A DNA stretch of 64,000 nucleotides from Saccharothrix deserti (GTDB lineage: Bacteria; Actinomycetota; Actinomycetes; Mycobacteriales; Pseudonocardiaceae), in assembly GCF_009769385.1 (NCBI RefSeq), contig NZ_VKAB01000036.1, forward strand, positions 30,924 through 94,923, in the 5' to 3' direction. The notes under the pieces were generated by a model. It was not told the origin of the DNA. It worked only from the letters and a program-made list of their open reading frames with translations, and made no database searches. Both the position numbers and the translations under genes were made by a program. Below are positions 47,402 to 55,293 of this stretch, in pieces (position 1 is the first letter of the stretch; each line of letters opens with the position of its first letter).

Positions 47402-48046
47402 ATGAATGCCGAATTCCGTCACAAGATCGCACTGATCACGGGAGCCTGTTCGCCGCTCGGCGCCGAGGTCGTCGAGTCGCTGGCCAGGCAGGGAGCGTTG
47501 GTCGCGGCCGTGGACAGCGACGGGGCGAGACTCGCCGACCTGGTCGAACGGCTCCAGGGCCAAGGGCTGCGGATCGCCGGGCGGCAGATCGACGTGACGT
47601 CGAGCGCGGCCGTGGACGCGTTGGTCGACCAGGTGGAGCGCGAGTTCGGCGCGATCGACGCGCTGGTGGCGATGGCGGGCGCGCTGCGGCCCGGTCCGGC
47701 GCTGTCCATCAGCGACGAGGACTGGGCGCACAGCTTCGCGGTGAACGTGAACGGCGTGTTCAACGTTTCGCGGGCGGTGGCGGCCCGAATGGTCGAACGG
47801 GGTCGCGGCACGATCGTGATGGTGCCCGCGCACGTGGTCGCGGTGCCCAGGTCGGGGGTCGCGGCGTACGCGGCGTCACGGGCGGCGGCGGTGGCCTACA
47901 CCGAGTGCCTGGCCGTGGAGGTCGCGGCACGCGGGGTGCACTGCGCGGTGGTCGCGCCGGCGGACGTGCGGCGGGTGGCCGACGAGGTGCGGTTCCTGCT
48001 CGCGGACACGGTGCCGGGCGCGATGTCGGACGCCGTCGGGGCGTGA
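47402..48046 (+). CDS. Degenerate EntA/DhbA-like short-chain dehydrogenase
   Basis: A 214-residue SDR. The cofactor loop TGACSPLGAEV and later RPGPALSISDEDWAHSFAVN...NGVFNVSRAV match the 2,3-dihydro-2,3-dihydroxybenzoate dehydrogenase group. But the usual catalytic Ser lies in a VPAHV stretch without Ser, and YxxxK reads YAASR, so Lys is Arg. After VVAPADV about 45 residues normally carrying the substrate lid are missing, so the protein is short. NADH binding may remain, but classical catalysis is doubtful. It stands alone, away from siderophore genes. A 23-bp direct repeat covers its end. Confidence 0.78.
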   Translation: MNAEFRHKIALITGACSPLGAEVVESLARQGALVAAVDSDGARLADLVERLQGQGLRIAGRQIDVTSSAAVDALVDQVEREFGAIDALVAMAGALRPGPALSISDEDWAHSFAVNVNGVFNVSRAVAARMVERGRGTIVMVPAHVVAVPRSGVAAYAASRAAAVAYTECLAVEVAARGVHCAVVAPADVRRVADEVRFLLADTVPGAMSDAVGA

Positions 48047-48074
48047 ACCGGGCGAGAACCGGGGCGTGAACCGG
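48038..48074. repeat. Direct repeat across the SDR stop
   Basis: GGGGCGTGAACCGG occurs at 48038-48051, where TGA is the SDR stop, and again identically at 48061-48074, 23 bp on. Between them is a related GGGCGAGAACCG. Confidence 0.8.
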
Positions 48075-48081
48075 AGCGGGA

Positions 48082-50613
48082 TCAGACCGTCGAGGTCTCG
48101 GCGGTCTCCTGCTCGTGCGCCAACCGCGCCAGCTCCACCCGCGAGCTGATCCCGAGCTTCTTGAAGATGCCCCGCAGGTGGTAGTTCACCGTGTGCGGGG
48201 ACAGGTACAGCTGCCTGGCCACCTGCCGGTTGGTCATCCCGGCCCCGACCAGCCGCGCGATGTCCCGTTCCGGCTCGGACAGCCGCCCCCAGTCCTCGCC
48301 GCCCGCGTCGGCCCGCCCGGCGCTCCTGCGCAACCGGGCCACCTCGCCGTCCGCGCCCATCCGGTCGAAGATCCGCAACGCCGCCGTGACGTGCGCCGAC
48401 GCCCGGCTCGGGTCCCCGGTCTCGGCGAGCAGCACGGCCAGGTCCTCGTTGGCGATCGCCTTGGCCCACGGGTGGCTGTGCCGGTCCGCCGCCGCCAGCA
48501 GCTCCTCGGCGTCGCGGTCCAGCAACGCCCGCGCGTGCACGGCGGCCACCGACACGGCCTCGAAACCGGGGTTGTCGGCGGCCAGTCGCTCGGCCGCGCC
48601 GACCACCTCGCCGGCCAGCCCGCTGTCGCCCACCGCCGACGCCACCCGCACCAGCCACGGCGCGGCGCCCGGCTCCTCGATGAGCATCCGGCGGGCGCCG
48701 TCGAGGTCGGCCATCCGCTCACGGGCCAGCTCGACGGCCGGCCCCGGCCCGCCCTGGGCCTGTGCCAGCAGCAGCTCCACCCAGTCGTACTGCCCGGAGT
48801 GCAGCACCGCCTCGCCCGCCGCCAGGTCGGCCCGGTACCGGCGCACGTGCTCGGCCGCCGCGGCCACCTCGCCCCGGTGCAACGCCACCGTCGCCAGCAC
48901 GGTCGACGCGAGCGGCACCAGGATGCGCAGGCCCCGGTCGCGGGCGGCGGACAGGCCGCGACGTGCCGTGACCAGCGCCTGGGTCAGCTTCCCGGCCTGG
49001 GTCAGCACCCTGGCCCGCGCGATGGTCCGGGCCGTGGGCGCGCCGGTCGTCACCGCCTCGTCGTCGTCGCCGGGGACGTCGTCGCACACCAGGCGCTCGG
49101 CGTGCTCGAACTCGCCCAGCGCCGAGAGCTTCAACGCGAACGACACCGCCGCCTGCGACTGCCACCACGCGGTGGGCCGGTCGAGTTCCCAGCGGGTCGA
49201 CTCACGGCCCCAGTACATGCCCTCGGCGAGGTTCCCGGCGTTCCACTCCAGGCACGAGTGGACGGTCGCGGCCATCACCACGTCCGCGTCGCCGGGCTCC
49301 CGGTTCCGCACGGTCAGCACGGACAGCGCGTGCGCGCCCGCCCGGCTGCCGGTGGCGAAGTACAGCGACAGCAGCCGTCCCGCCGCGGCCAGCCTGCGCA
49401 GCGGCTCGGGCACGGCCGCCGTCGCCATGACGTGCTCCATCTCGGACGCCGCGTCGGCGGGCCGTCCGTCGGCCAGCAGGATGCCGCCCAGCACCACGTG
49501 CAGCTCGGCCGCGGCGCCGGCGCGCACGCCCCGCGCCAGGCTGTCGCGGGCCAGCGCGATGGCGGAGCCGAGCTTGCCGTTGGCGGCCAACGTGCGGACA
49601 CCGCGCACGGCGAGCGCGCCCCGGTCGTCGTGCTCGTCCTCGACGTGGTCGGACTCCTCGGGCGCTCCACCCGGCCCAGTGCCCGGCCCAGTGCCCAACA
49701 CCGTGCCCAACACCGCCACGTCGTGCCGCAGGGCGTGCAGCACCGATTCGGGCATCGACTCCACCACCGCCCGCCACACCAGGTCGGAGGCGAACTCCAG
49801 CCGTTCGTCGACGCCCACCACCAGCCCGGAGGCCAGCACCTCGTCCACGGCCAGCAGCAACGCGGCCGTGGTCTCGCTCATCATCGTGGCCACCTCGTGC
49901 AGCAGGAACGACCTGCCGATCACGGCGGCGACCCGCAGCACCTGGGTGGCCTTGGCGGACAGCACGTCGACCTGCCCGCGGACCAGGGCGCCCACCCGGC
50001 GCGGCAGCCACCCGCCGCGCAGGCGGGCCACACCGTCGCGCACCTCCAGCTGCCCTTCCTCGCGCAGCCCGGCGACGAGTTCGGCGACCAGCCGCGGGTT
50101 GCCGCCGGCGGTGCCGATGAACGAGGCCAGGTCGGGGTGCGGTGTCGCGTGGAGCAGGTCCGCGGCCATCCGCTCGATCACGTCGTCGTCCACGGGGCCG
50201 AGCGCCAGCACGTCGCCGTGCGCGGACAACGCCTGCCGCACTTCGGCGCCGGCCAGCGCGCCGGACAACGCGAGCAATGCGCTCACCCGCCGTTCCCGCA
50301 GGCGGGGCAGCACCGCGAGCAGGGCGGCCGGGTCGGTGTGCGCCTGGTCGACCGCGATCAGCACGCGTGCGCCACGATCGGCTTCCACCCGTTCGAGTGC
50401 CCCCGTCACGTCGGCGGACGCCGTCAGGTGCGCGCCGGAGACCAGGACGACGGCGTAACCGCGGTCGCGGGCGGCGTCGACCGCCTCGTGCAGCAGGAGG
50501 GTCTTGCCGGAGCACGGCGGGCCGTCGATGGCCAACAAACCACCAGGCGCGGACAGGAAGCGGAGAACCGAAGCCCATTCACGATCCCGGCCGTACAATT
50601 TCGACACAATCAA
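48082..50613 (-). CDS. Large ATP-binding LuxR (LAL) regulator
   Basis: An 843-residue regulator. The N-terminal AAA-type NTPase has a Walker A IDGPPCSGKTLLLHE near residues 30-44 and VLIAVDQAHTDPAAL as Walker B-like. A long helical, TPR-like middle leads to a C-terminal LuxR helix-turn-helix (LSEPERDIARLVGAGMTNRQVARQ and TVNYHLRGIFKKLG). LAL proteins activate pathway genes on binding a ligand with ATP. The start TTG at 50613 or GTG at 50607 (VSKLYGRDREW) cannot be separated; it follows the flavoprotein gene by 30 bp. Confidence 0.83.
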   Translation of the reverse strand: MIVSKLYGRDREWASVLRFLSAPGGLLAIDGPPCSGKTLLLHEAVDAARDRGYAVVLVSGAHLTASADVTGALERVEADRGARVLIAVDQAHTDPAALLAVLPRLRERRVSALLALSGALAGAEVRQALSAHGDVLALGPVDDDVIERMAADLLHATPHPDLASFIGTAGGNPRLVAELVAGLREEGQLEVRDGVARLRGGWLPRRVGALVRGQVDVLSAKATQVLRVAAVIGRSFLLHEVATMMSETTAALLLAVDEVLASGLVVGVDERLEFASDLVWRAVVESMPESVLHALRHDVAVLGTVLGTGPGTGPGGAPEESDHVEDEHDDRGALAVRGVRTLAANGKLGSAIALARDSLARGVRAGAAAELHVVLGGILLADGRPADAASEMEHVMATAAVPEPLRRLAAAGRLLSLYFATGSRAGAHALSVLTVRNREPGDADVVMAATVHSCLEWNAGNLAEGMYWGRESTRWELDRPTAWWQSQAAVSFALKLSALGEFEHAERLVCDDVPGDDDEAVTTGAPTARTIARARVLTQAGKLTQALVTARRGLSAARDRGLRILVPLASTVLATVALHRGEVAAAAEHVRRYRADLAAGEAVLHSGQYDWVELLLAQAQGGPGPAVELARERMADLDGARRMLIEEPGAAPWLVRVASAVGDSGLAGEVVGAAERLAADNPGFEAVSVAAVHARALLDRDAEELLAAADRHSHPWAKAIANEDLAVLLAETGDPSRASAHVTAALRIFDRMGADGEVARLRRSAGRADAGGEDWGRLSEPERDIARLVGAGMTNRQVARQLYLSPHTVNYHLRGIFKKLGISSRVELARLAHEQETAETSTV

Positions 50614-50643
50614 GACTGCTACGCGTCTCGACTGGCTGTCAAT

Positions 50644-51177
50644 TCAGCCGTACGCGCTGTTCTCGCCGTTTTCACTGAATGCGACGAATGGCGCAACCCG
50701 ATCGAGAAGATCTATCACCGATCGTGGGTCGTCCGCGAGCACCACCCCGGCGGAACGCAACACCGCCAAGTGGCCCTGGAACGCGGGGTGGCCCGCCTGG
50801 TCGTCGGACACCTGCGGCAGCACCACCATCGGCGTGCGGCGGCCCAACGCCTCGCACAACACCGTCAGCGCCTGGTTGTCGCCGATCCCGAGGGCGAGCT
50901 TGGCCAGCGAATTCGCCGTCGCGGGCGCGAACACGAACGCGTCCGGCACCGGGTGCGGTTTCGGCTCGGTCGGCAGCCGCGACGTCCAGCGCACCGGCAG
51001 GTCCGTCGTCGCGGCGAGCGCCGCCAGCTGCGGCTCCAGCCAGCGGGCGACGGTCGGGGTCAGCGTGACGGCCAGCCGCCAACCCCGTTCGGCCAACGGC
51101 CGGGCGAGGCCGTCGACCAGCCACCGCTCCACCCCGCCCGCCCCGGACGCGACCAGCCCTAGCACCGGACCGGTCAC
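50644..51177 (-). CDS. Flavoprotein of the HFCD/Dfp type
   Basis: A 177-residue protein of the homo-oligomeric flavin-containing decarboxylase fold (VLGLVASGAGGVERWLVDGL, AFVFAPATANSLAKLALGIGDN). Relatives decarboxylate cysteine residues or phosphopantothenoylcysteine; this lone copy lacks a partner peptide or synthetase. GTG start at 51177; 22 bp after rsmB, and 30 bp before the LAL regulator, so likely in the same transcript. A similar gene occupies this position in related genomes; substrate unknown. Confidence 0.75.
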   Translation of the reverse strand: MTGPVLGLVASGAGGVERWLVDGLARPLAERGWRLAVTLTPTVARWLEPQLAALAATTDLPVRWTSRLPTEPKPHPVPDAFVFAPATANSLAKLALGIGDNQALTVLCEALGRRTPMVVLPQVSDDQAGHPAFQGHLAVLRSAGVVLADDPRSVIDLLDRVAPFVAFSENGENSAYG

Positions 51178-51199
51178 GTCCGCACCACCGGGGCTCCGG

Positions 51200-52630
51200 T
51201 CACACGGGCCTCCGGAGCAGGGCGCAGAACATCGCGTCCGTGCCGTGCTTGTGCGGCCACAGCTGCACCTGCGGCCCGTCACCCAGATCGGGCACACCGG
51301 GGAAGAACTCGCGGGCGTCCAGCCACTCCGCCTCGGTCCGGCGGGCCACGTCGGCGACCACGCCCACCGTCTCGGACAGGTGCGGCGTGCACACTACGTA
51401 AGCCACCACGCCACCGGGCCTGACCAGGGTCAACGCCGCCGTCAGCAGCTCGCGCTGCAACCGGGCCAGCGGGGCGACGTCGGACGGCTGCCGCCGCCAC
51501 CGCGCCTCCGGCCGGCGCCGCAACGCGCCCAGCCCGGTGCACGGCGCGTCCACCAGCACCCGGTCGAACCCGCCCTCCTCCAGGCCGGATTCACGACCGT
51601 CGGCCACGTGCACGGTGATCGGCACGTCACCCGCCGCCTTGCGGATCAGCTCCGCCCGGTGCGGCGCCTTCTCCACCGCGTCCAACGTCGCGCCGGACAT
51701 CGACGCGAGCGAGCCCAGCATCACGGCCTTGCCGCCGGGGCCGGCGCACAGGTCGAGCCACCGCTCGTCGCGACCGTCGAGCGGCACCCGCGTCAACGCC
51801 ACCGCGCACAGCTGGCTGCCCTCGTCCTGCACCGTCGCCAGCCGCTCGCGCACCGCGTCGAGGTCGCCCGGGTCGCCCGCGCCCGCGTCCAGGTGCACCC
51901 CGTACGGCGAGTACGGCGCCACCTCGCCGCCGGTCATCGCGGCCAACTCCTCCGCGCTGCACTCGCCGGGCCGGGCGGCCAGGTGCACGGCCGGGCGCAT
52001 GTCGTCGGCGGCCAGCGCGTCGCGCAACGGCTCACCCCGGCTGCCCAGGGCCTCGGCGAACGCCTGCGCGATCCACCTCGGGTGGGCGTTGGCCATGGCC
52101 AGGTAGCCGATCGGGTCGGTGTCCTCGTCCGGCGCGACCTCCTCGACCCAGCTCGCCTCGTCCTGCCCGGTGACCCGGCGCAGCACCGCGTTGGCGAAAC
52201 CGGCCGCGCCCGAGCCGCGGTCGGCGCGCACCAGGTCCACCGTGGAGGCGACCGCGGCGTGCGCCGGGATGCGGGTGCGCAGCAGCTGGTAGGCGCCGAG
52301 CCGCAGCGCGTCGAGCACCGCACCGTCCACTTCGGACAGCGGGCGGTCGGCGCAGGCGGCCAGCACCGCGTCCAGCAGGCCCTGCGCGCGCAGCGAGCCG
52401 TAGGTCAGCTCGGTGGCCAGCGCCGCGTCACGGCCGGTGATCTTGCGTTCCCGCAGGATGCCGGGCAGCACGAGGTTGGCGTAGGCGTCACGCTGGCGCA
52501 CCGCGCGCAGGGTGTCCAACGCGGCCTGCCGCGCCGGGTCCTCCACCGGCGGCCGGGCCGGGCTGCCGGTGCGCCCGCGCGGCGGGTGCGCCCGCTGCGG
52601 CCGGGATGGACGGGAAGACCTCTGGGTCAT
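51200..52630 (-). CDS. rsmB: 16S rRNA (cytosine-C5)-methyltransferase
   Basis: A 476-residue RsmB/Fmu enzyme. An Arg/Pro-rich ~30-residue N-tail is followed by a NusB-like domain (residues ~35-160) and a SAM-dependent methyltransferase (LDLCAGPGGKAVMLGS, LVDAPCTGLGALRRRPEARWR). The second catalytic Cys is in AYVVCTPHLSETV. It would methylate C967 of 16S rRNA (E. coli numbering). ATG overlaps the fmt stop. Confidence 0.94.
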   Translation of the reverse strand: MTQRSSRPSRPQRAHPPRGRTGSPARPPVEDPARQAALDTLRAVRQRDAYANLVLPGILRERKITGRDAALATELTYGSLRAQGLLDAVLAACADRPLSEVDGAVLDALRLGAYQLLRTRIPAHAAVASTVDLVRADRGSGAAGFANAVLRRVTGQDEASWVEEVAPDEDTDPIGYLAMANAHPRWIAQAFAEALGSRGEPLRDALAADDMRPAVHLAARPGECSAEELAAMTGGEVAPYSPYGVHLDAGAGDPGDLDAVRERLATVQDEGSQLCAVALTRVPLDGRDERWLDLCAGPGGKAVMLGSLASMSGATLDAVEKAPHRAELIRKAAGDVPITVHVADGRESGLEEGGFDRVLVDAPCTGLGALRRRPEARWRRQPSDVAPLARLQRELLTAALTLVRPGGVVAYVVCTPHLSETVGVVADVARRTEAEWLDAREFFPGVPDLGDGPQVQLWPHKHGTDAMFCALLRRPV

Positions 52631-53556
52631 GAAATCCGCTCCCCCGCCTCGATCCGGACGCCGCGCGCCCAGTCGGTCGCCGACATCCGCTTCTTGCCCT
52701 GTGCCTGCACGTCGCCCAGCACCACCGGGTCGGTGGCCGTGCCGACGAGCACGCGTTTGCGCTCCACCCGGATCTCACCGGGCGCGAGCGGTTCCTCGGA
52801 CTCGGTCGGGAGGACCGGGCCGAGTTTGAGCCGTTCACCGCGGAACTCCGCCCACGCGCCGGGGTCCGGCGTCACCGCGCGGGCCACCCGGTCGATCGCG
52901 GCGGCGGGCATCCGGAAGTCCAGCCGGGCGTCGTCCACGGTCACCTTCGGCGCGTAGCTGACACCCTGTTCCGGCTGCTCCACCGCCCGCAGCGTGCCGT
53001 CCGCGATACCGTCCACAGTGGACAGCAGCAGCTTCGCGCCCGACTCGGCGAGCCTGCCGAGCAGGTCACCGGCCGTGTCGCGCTCGCGCACCTGCTCGGT
53101 CACCACGCCGAACACCGGGCCCGCGTCCAGCGCCTTGACGATGCGGAACGTGGTCGCGCCGGTGATGTCGTCGCCGTGCCGCACGGACGCCTGCACGGGC
53201 GCCGCGCCACGCCAGGCGGGCAGCACCGAGAAGTGCAGGTTCACCCAACCGTGGGTCGGGATGGCCAGGGCGGACTCGGGCAGCAGCGCGCCGTAGGCCA
53301 CCACCGGGCACAGGTCGGGCTTCAGTTCCTTCAACCGCGCCTGGAACGCCGGGTCGCTCGCCTTGGCCGGGGTCAGCACCTCGATGCCGTGCTCGTCGGC
53401 CAGCGCCGCGACCGGGGACCGCTCCACCCGCCGCCCGCGTCCGGCCGGCGCGTCGGGCCTGGTGACGACGGCCACCACCTCGTGCCGGTCGGAGTCCAAC
53501 AGCGCCCGCAGCGACGGCAGGGCGACCTCGGGCGTGCCCGCGAAGACCAGGCGCAT
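52627..53556 (-). CDS. fmt: Methionyl-tRNA formyltransferase
   Basis: A 309-residue enzyme that formylates initiator Met-tRNA using 10-formyl-THF. Visible: RLVFAGTPEVALPSL at the start, the catalytic region VNLHFSVLPAWRGAAPVQ, and the C-terminal tRNA-binding OB-fold. ATG at 53556. Next to def as usual, with a 294-bp gap between, most of which holds a dispersed repeat. Confidence 0.96.
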   Translation of the reverse strand: MRLVFAGTPEVALPSLRALLDSDRHEVVAVVTRPDAPAGRGRRVERSPVAALADEHGIEVLTPAKASDPAFQARLKELKPDLCPVVAYGALLPESALAIPTHGWVNLHFSVLPAWRGAAPVQASVRHGDDITGATTFRIVKALDAGPVFGVVTEQVRERDTAGDLLGRLAESGAKLLLSTVDGIADGTLRAVEQPEQGVSYAPKVTVDDARLDFRMPAAAIDRVARAVTPDPGAWAEFRGERLKLGPVLPTESEEPLAPGEIRVERKRVLVGTATDPVVLGDVQAQGKKRMSATDWARGVRIEAGERIS

Positions 53557-53725
53557 GTCAGACCCCTCCGTACGGGACGTGGGGACTCGGTCGAGACGGC
53601 CGGGTTTTCTGGACGAACACGCACTCTCCTCGCTTCGGAGCCGTCTGATGATCGGACTCCCGGGCGGAGCCGACGATCACACCGCAGACAGCAAGTCTAG
53701 GAGAGTGCCGCCGGCCTAGCTCGCC

Positions 53726-53846
53726 CGCGAGGTCGCCGTCGATCGTTCGCGACTCATTTCCCGGCGATCACGCTCTTCGATCGCCGGGAAATCAGGCGCG
53801 AGCGGCCGACCTCCCGGGCGACCGAGCCGCCGTCTGCGGAGCAGCG
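53726..53846 (-). repeat. Dispersed hairpin repeat, copy B (121 bp)
   Basis: Reverse-oriented match to 36035-36156. It begins four bases after the def stop codon. The inner stem, 13 bp each side (TTTCCCGGCGATC with GATCGCCGGGAAA) around a 9-nt loop, is perfect here, and the outer arms pair partly. It probably ends the def transcript, among other possible roles. Confidence 0.88.
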
Positions 53847-53850
53847 GCCA

Positions 53851-54393
53851 TTAAGCACCGAACAAGGGGTGCGGGGACTGCTTGATCGTCGGCACGCCGC
53901 CGTCGAACCACGACTGCTGCCGGATGGCCTTCATGGCCTCCTTGCGGGTCTGGTCGTCCAGCCGGTCCAGGAACAGCACGCCGTCCAGGTGGTCGGTCTC
54001 GTGCTGGATGCAGCGCGCCAGCAGGTCGCTGCCCTCGACCTCGATCGGCTCGCCGTGCATGTTCCAGCCCTTGGCCACGACGTGGAGGTGGCGGCGGCAG
54101 TCCCACGACATGCCGGGGATCGACAGGCAGCCCTCCGGGCCTTCCTGCTCCTCGTCACCGACGACGTCGAACGTCGGGTTGACCAGGTGCCCGGCGAAAC
54201 CGTCGCAGTGGTAGGTGAACACGCGCAGGCCGATGCCCAACTGGGGTGCCGCGAGGCCCGCGCCGCCGGCGTCGCTCATGGTGTCCCACAGGTCCTTGAC
54301 CAGCTTGCGCAGCTCCGCGTCGAAGTCGGTCACCTCGGCGGCGGGCGTCCGCAGCACCGGGTCGCCGAACAGCCGGATCGGTTGGACGGTCAC
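53851..54393 (-). CDS. def: Peptide deformylase
   Basis: A 180-residue metalloenzyme that removes the formyl group from nascent proteins. Motifs GAGLAAPQLG, EGCLS and QHETDHLDG are intact (Cys, His, His, Glu). Two GTG codons lie at 54399 and 54393; the second is preferred because AGGAG lies five bases upstream and the first has it abutting. N-terminus would be VTVQPIRLFGDPVLR. Copy B of the hairpin repeat starts four bases after the stop. Confidence 0.95.
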   Translation of the reverse strand: MTVQPIRLFGDPVLRTPAAEVTDFDAELRKLVKDLWDTMSDAGGAGLAAPQLGIGLRVFTYHCDGFAGHLVNPTFDVVGDEEQEGPEGCLSIPGMSWDCRRHLHVVAKGWNMHGEPIEVEGSDLLARCIQHETDHLDGVLFLDRLDDQTRKEAMKAIRQQSWFDGGVPTIKQSPHPLFGA

Positions 54394-54437
54394 GCGCACT
54401 CCTCGCAGCCTGGGGGTTCCAGTCTACGAAAGCGGCC

Positions 54438-54575
54438 TCAGTGTCCCAGGTCACGGCCGAGGAACGTGACGCCGACCAGCGCGGCCAGGAAATGCCCCAG
54501 GAAACGGGCGGTGGTGGTGACGGCCGCCGGCACCCTGGTCGTGGCGGCGGTCGTCGTCATGGTGATCGTGGTCAT
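54438..54575 (-). CDS. Small ORF, 45 aa, putative membrane peptide
   Basis: A 45-codon frame with GAGGAG seven bases before its ATG. The product has a Thr-rich N-terminus (MTTITMTTTAATTRVPAAV) and a hydrophobic stretch FLGHFLAALVGVTFLG that could span or lie on the membrane, then a short RDLGH end. It lies between def and the divergent ECF sigma factor. Upstream on its strand is the 30-bp palindrome at 54653-54682. No function known. Confidence 0.5.
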   Translation of the reverse strand: MTTITMTTTAATTRVPAAVTTTARFLGHFLAALVGVTFLGRDLGH

Positions 54576-54652
54576 GTCGTGCTCCTCAAGTCCTCGTCGT
54601 GCCTCCAGGGTGTCTCTCGCGGGCGTCGGCGGGCGTCCGCTCGGAGTAGCGG

Positions 54653-54682
54653 GCCGATCTCATCCCCGGGAATGAGATCGGC
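54653..54682. promoter_or_regulatory. 30-bp palindrome in the sORF/sigma intergenic
   Basis: GCCGATCTCAT-N8-ATGAGATCGGC, with only one mismatched pair in all 30 bases. It lies 35 bp before the sigma-factor ATG, in the shared space between divergent genes, and is a good candidate operator; a terminator role is less likely given its position. Confidence 0.55.
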
Positions 54683-54717
54683 TGCAACGCCGGGGGTACG
54701 TGCGGCTACCTACTGGC

Positions 54718-55293
54718 ATGACTGCTGCGACATCGAGCCGGCAGGGGGCGGGGCGGGTGCCGGACACCGACGCGGAGCTGTGGGCGCGCGGGGACAAGGC
54801 CGCGTTCGGCGCGCTCTTCGACCGGCACGCCGAGGCGGTGTGGAACCACGCCTACCGGTTGACGGCGTCGTGGTCGCTCGCCGAGGACCTGACCTCCGCC
54901 ACGTTCCTGGCCGCGTGGCGGCGCCGGTCCGACGTCACCCTGGTCCGGGACAGCGCCCTGCCGTGGCTCTACACGGTGGCGGGCAACCTGGCGCGCACCG
55001 AGTTCCGCCGCCTCGGCCGGTTCAGACGGGCGCTGCGCCGGGTGCCCGACCAGGAGGTGGTGCCCGACCACGCCGAACGCGTCATCGCGTCGGTGGACGA
55101 CGACCGCGCGTTGCGGCGGGTCCTGGACGTGGTGGGTTCCCTGCCCAAGGCCGAACGGGAGGCCGTGGAGCTGTGCCTGCTGGGCGAGCTGTCCACGGCC
55201 GAGGCCGCCGAGGTGCTCGGGGTCGCCGAGGTGAGCGTGCGCTCGCGGATCTCGCGGGCCCGTGCCCGACTGCGTGCTGTGGAGGAGCGATGA
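54718..55293 (+). CDS. ECF-type RNA polymerase sigma factor
   Basis: A 191-residue sigma-70-family factor: region 2 (FGALFDRHAEAVWNHAYRL, AEDLTSATFLAAWRR) and region 4 (LPKAEREAVELCLLGELSTAEAAEVLG, VRSRISRARARLR). No Shine-Dalgarno; a start at 54700 would add six residues. Its stop overlaps the next gene by four bases (ATGA), which is typical of sigma/anti-sigma pairs. Likely autoregulated through the upstream palindrome. Confidence 0.88.
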   Translation: MTAATSSRQGAGRVPDTDAELWARGDKAAFGALFDRHAEAVWNHAYRLTASWSLAEDLTSATFLAAWRRRSDVTLVRDSALPWLYTVAGNLARTEFRRLGRFRRALRRVPDQEVVPDHAERVIASVDDDRALRRVLDVVGSLPKAEREAVELCLLGELSTAEAAEVLGVAEVSVRSRISRARARLRAVEER

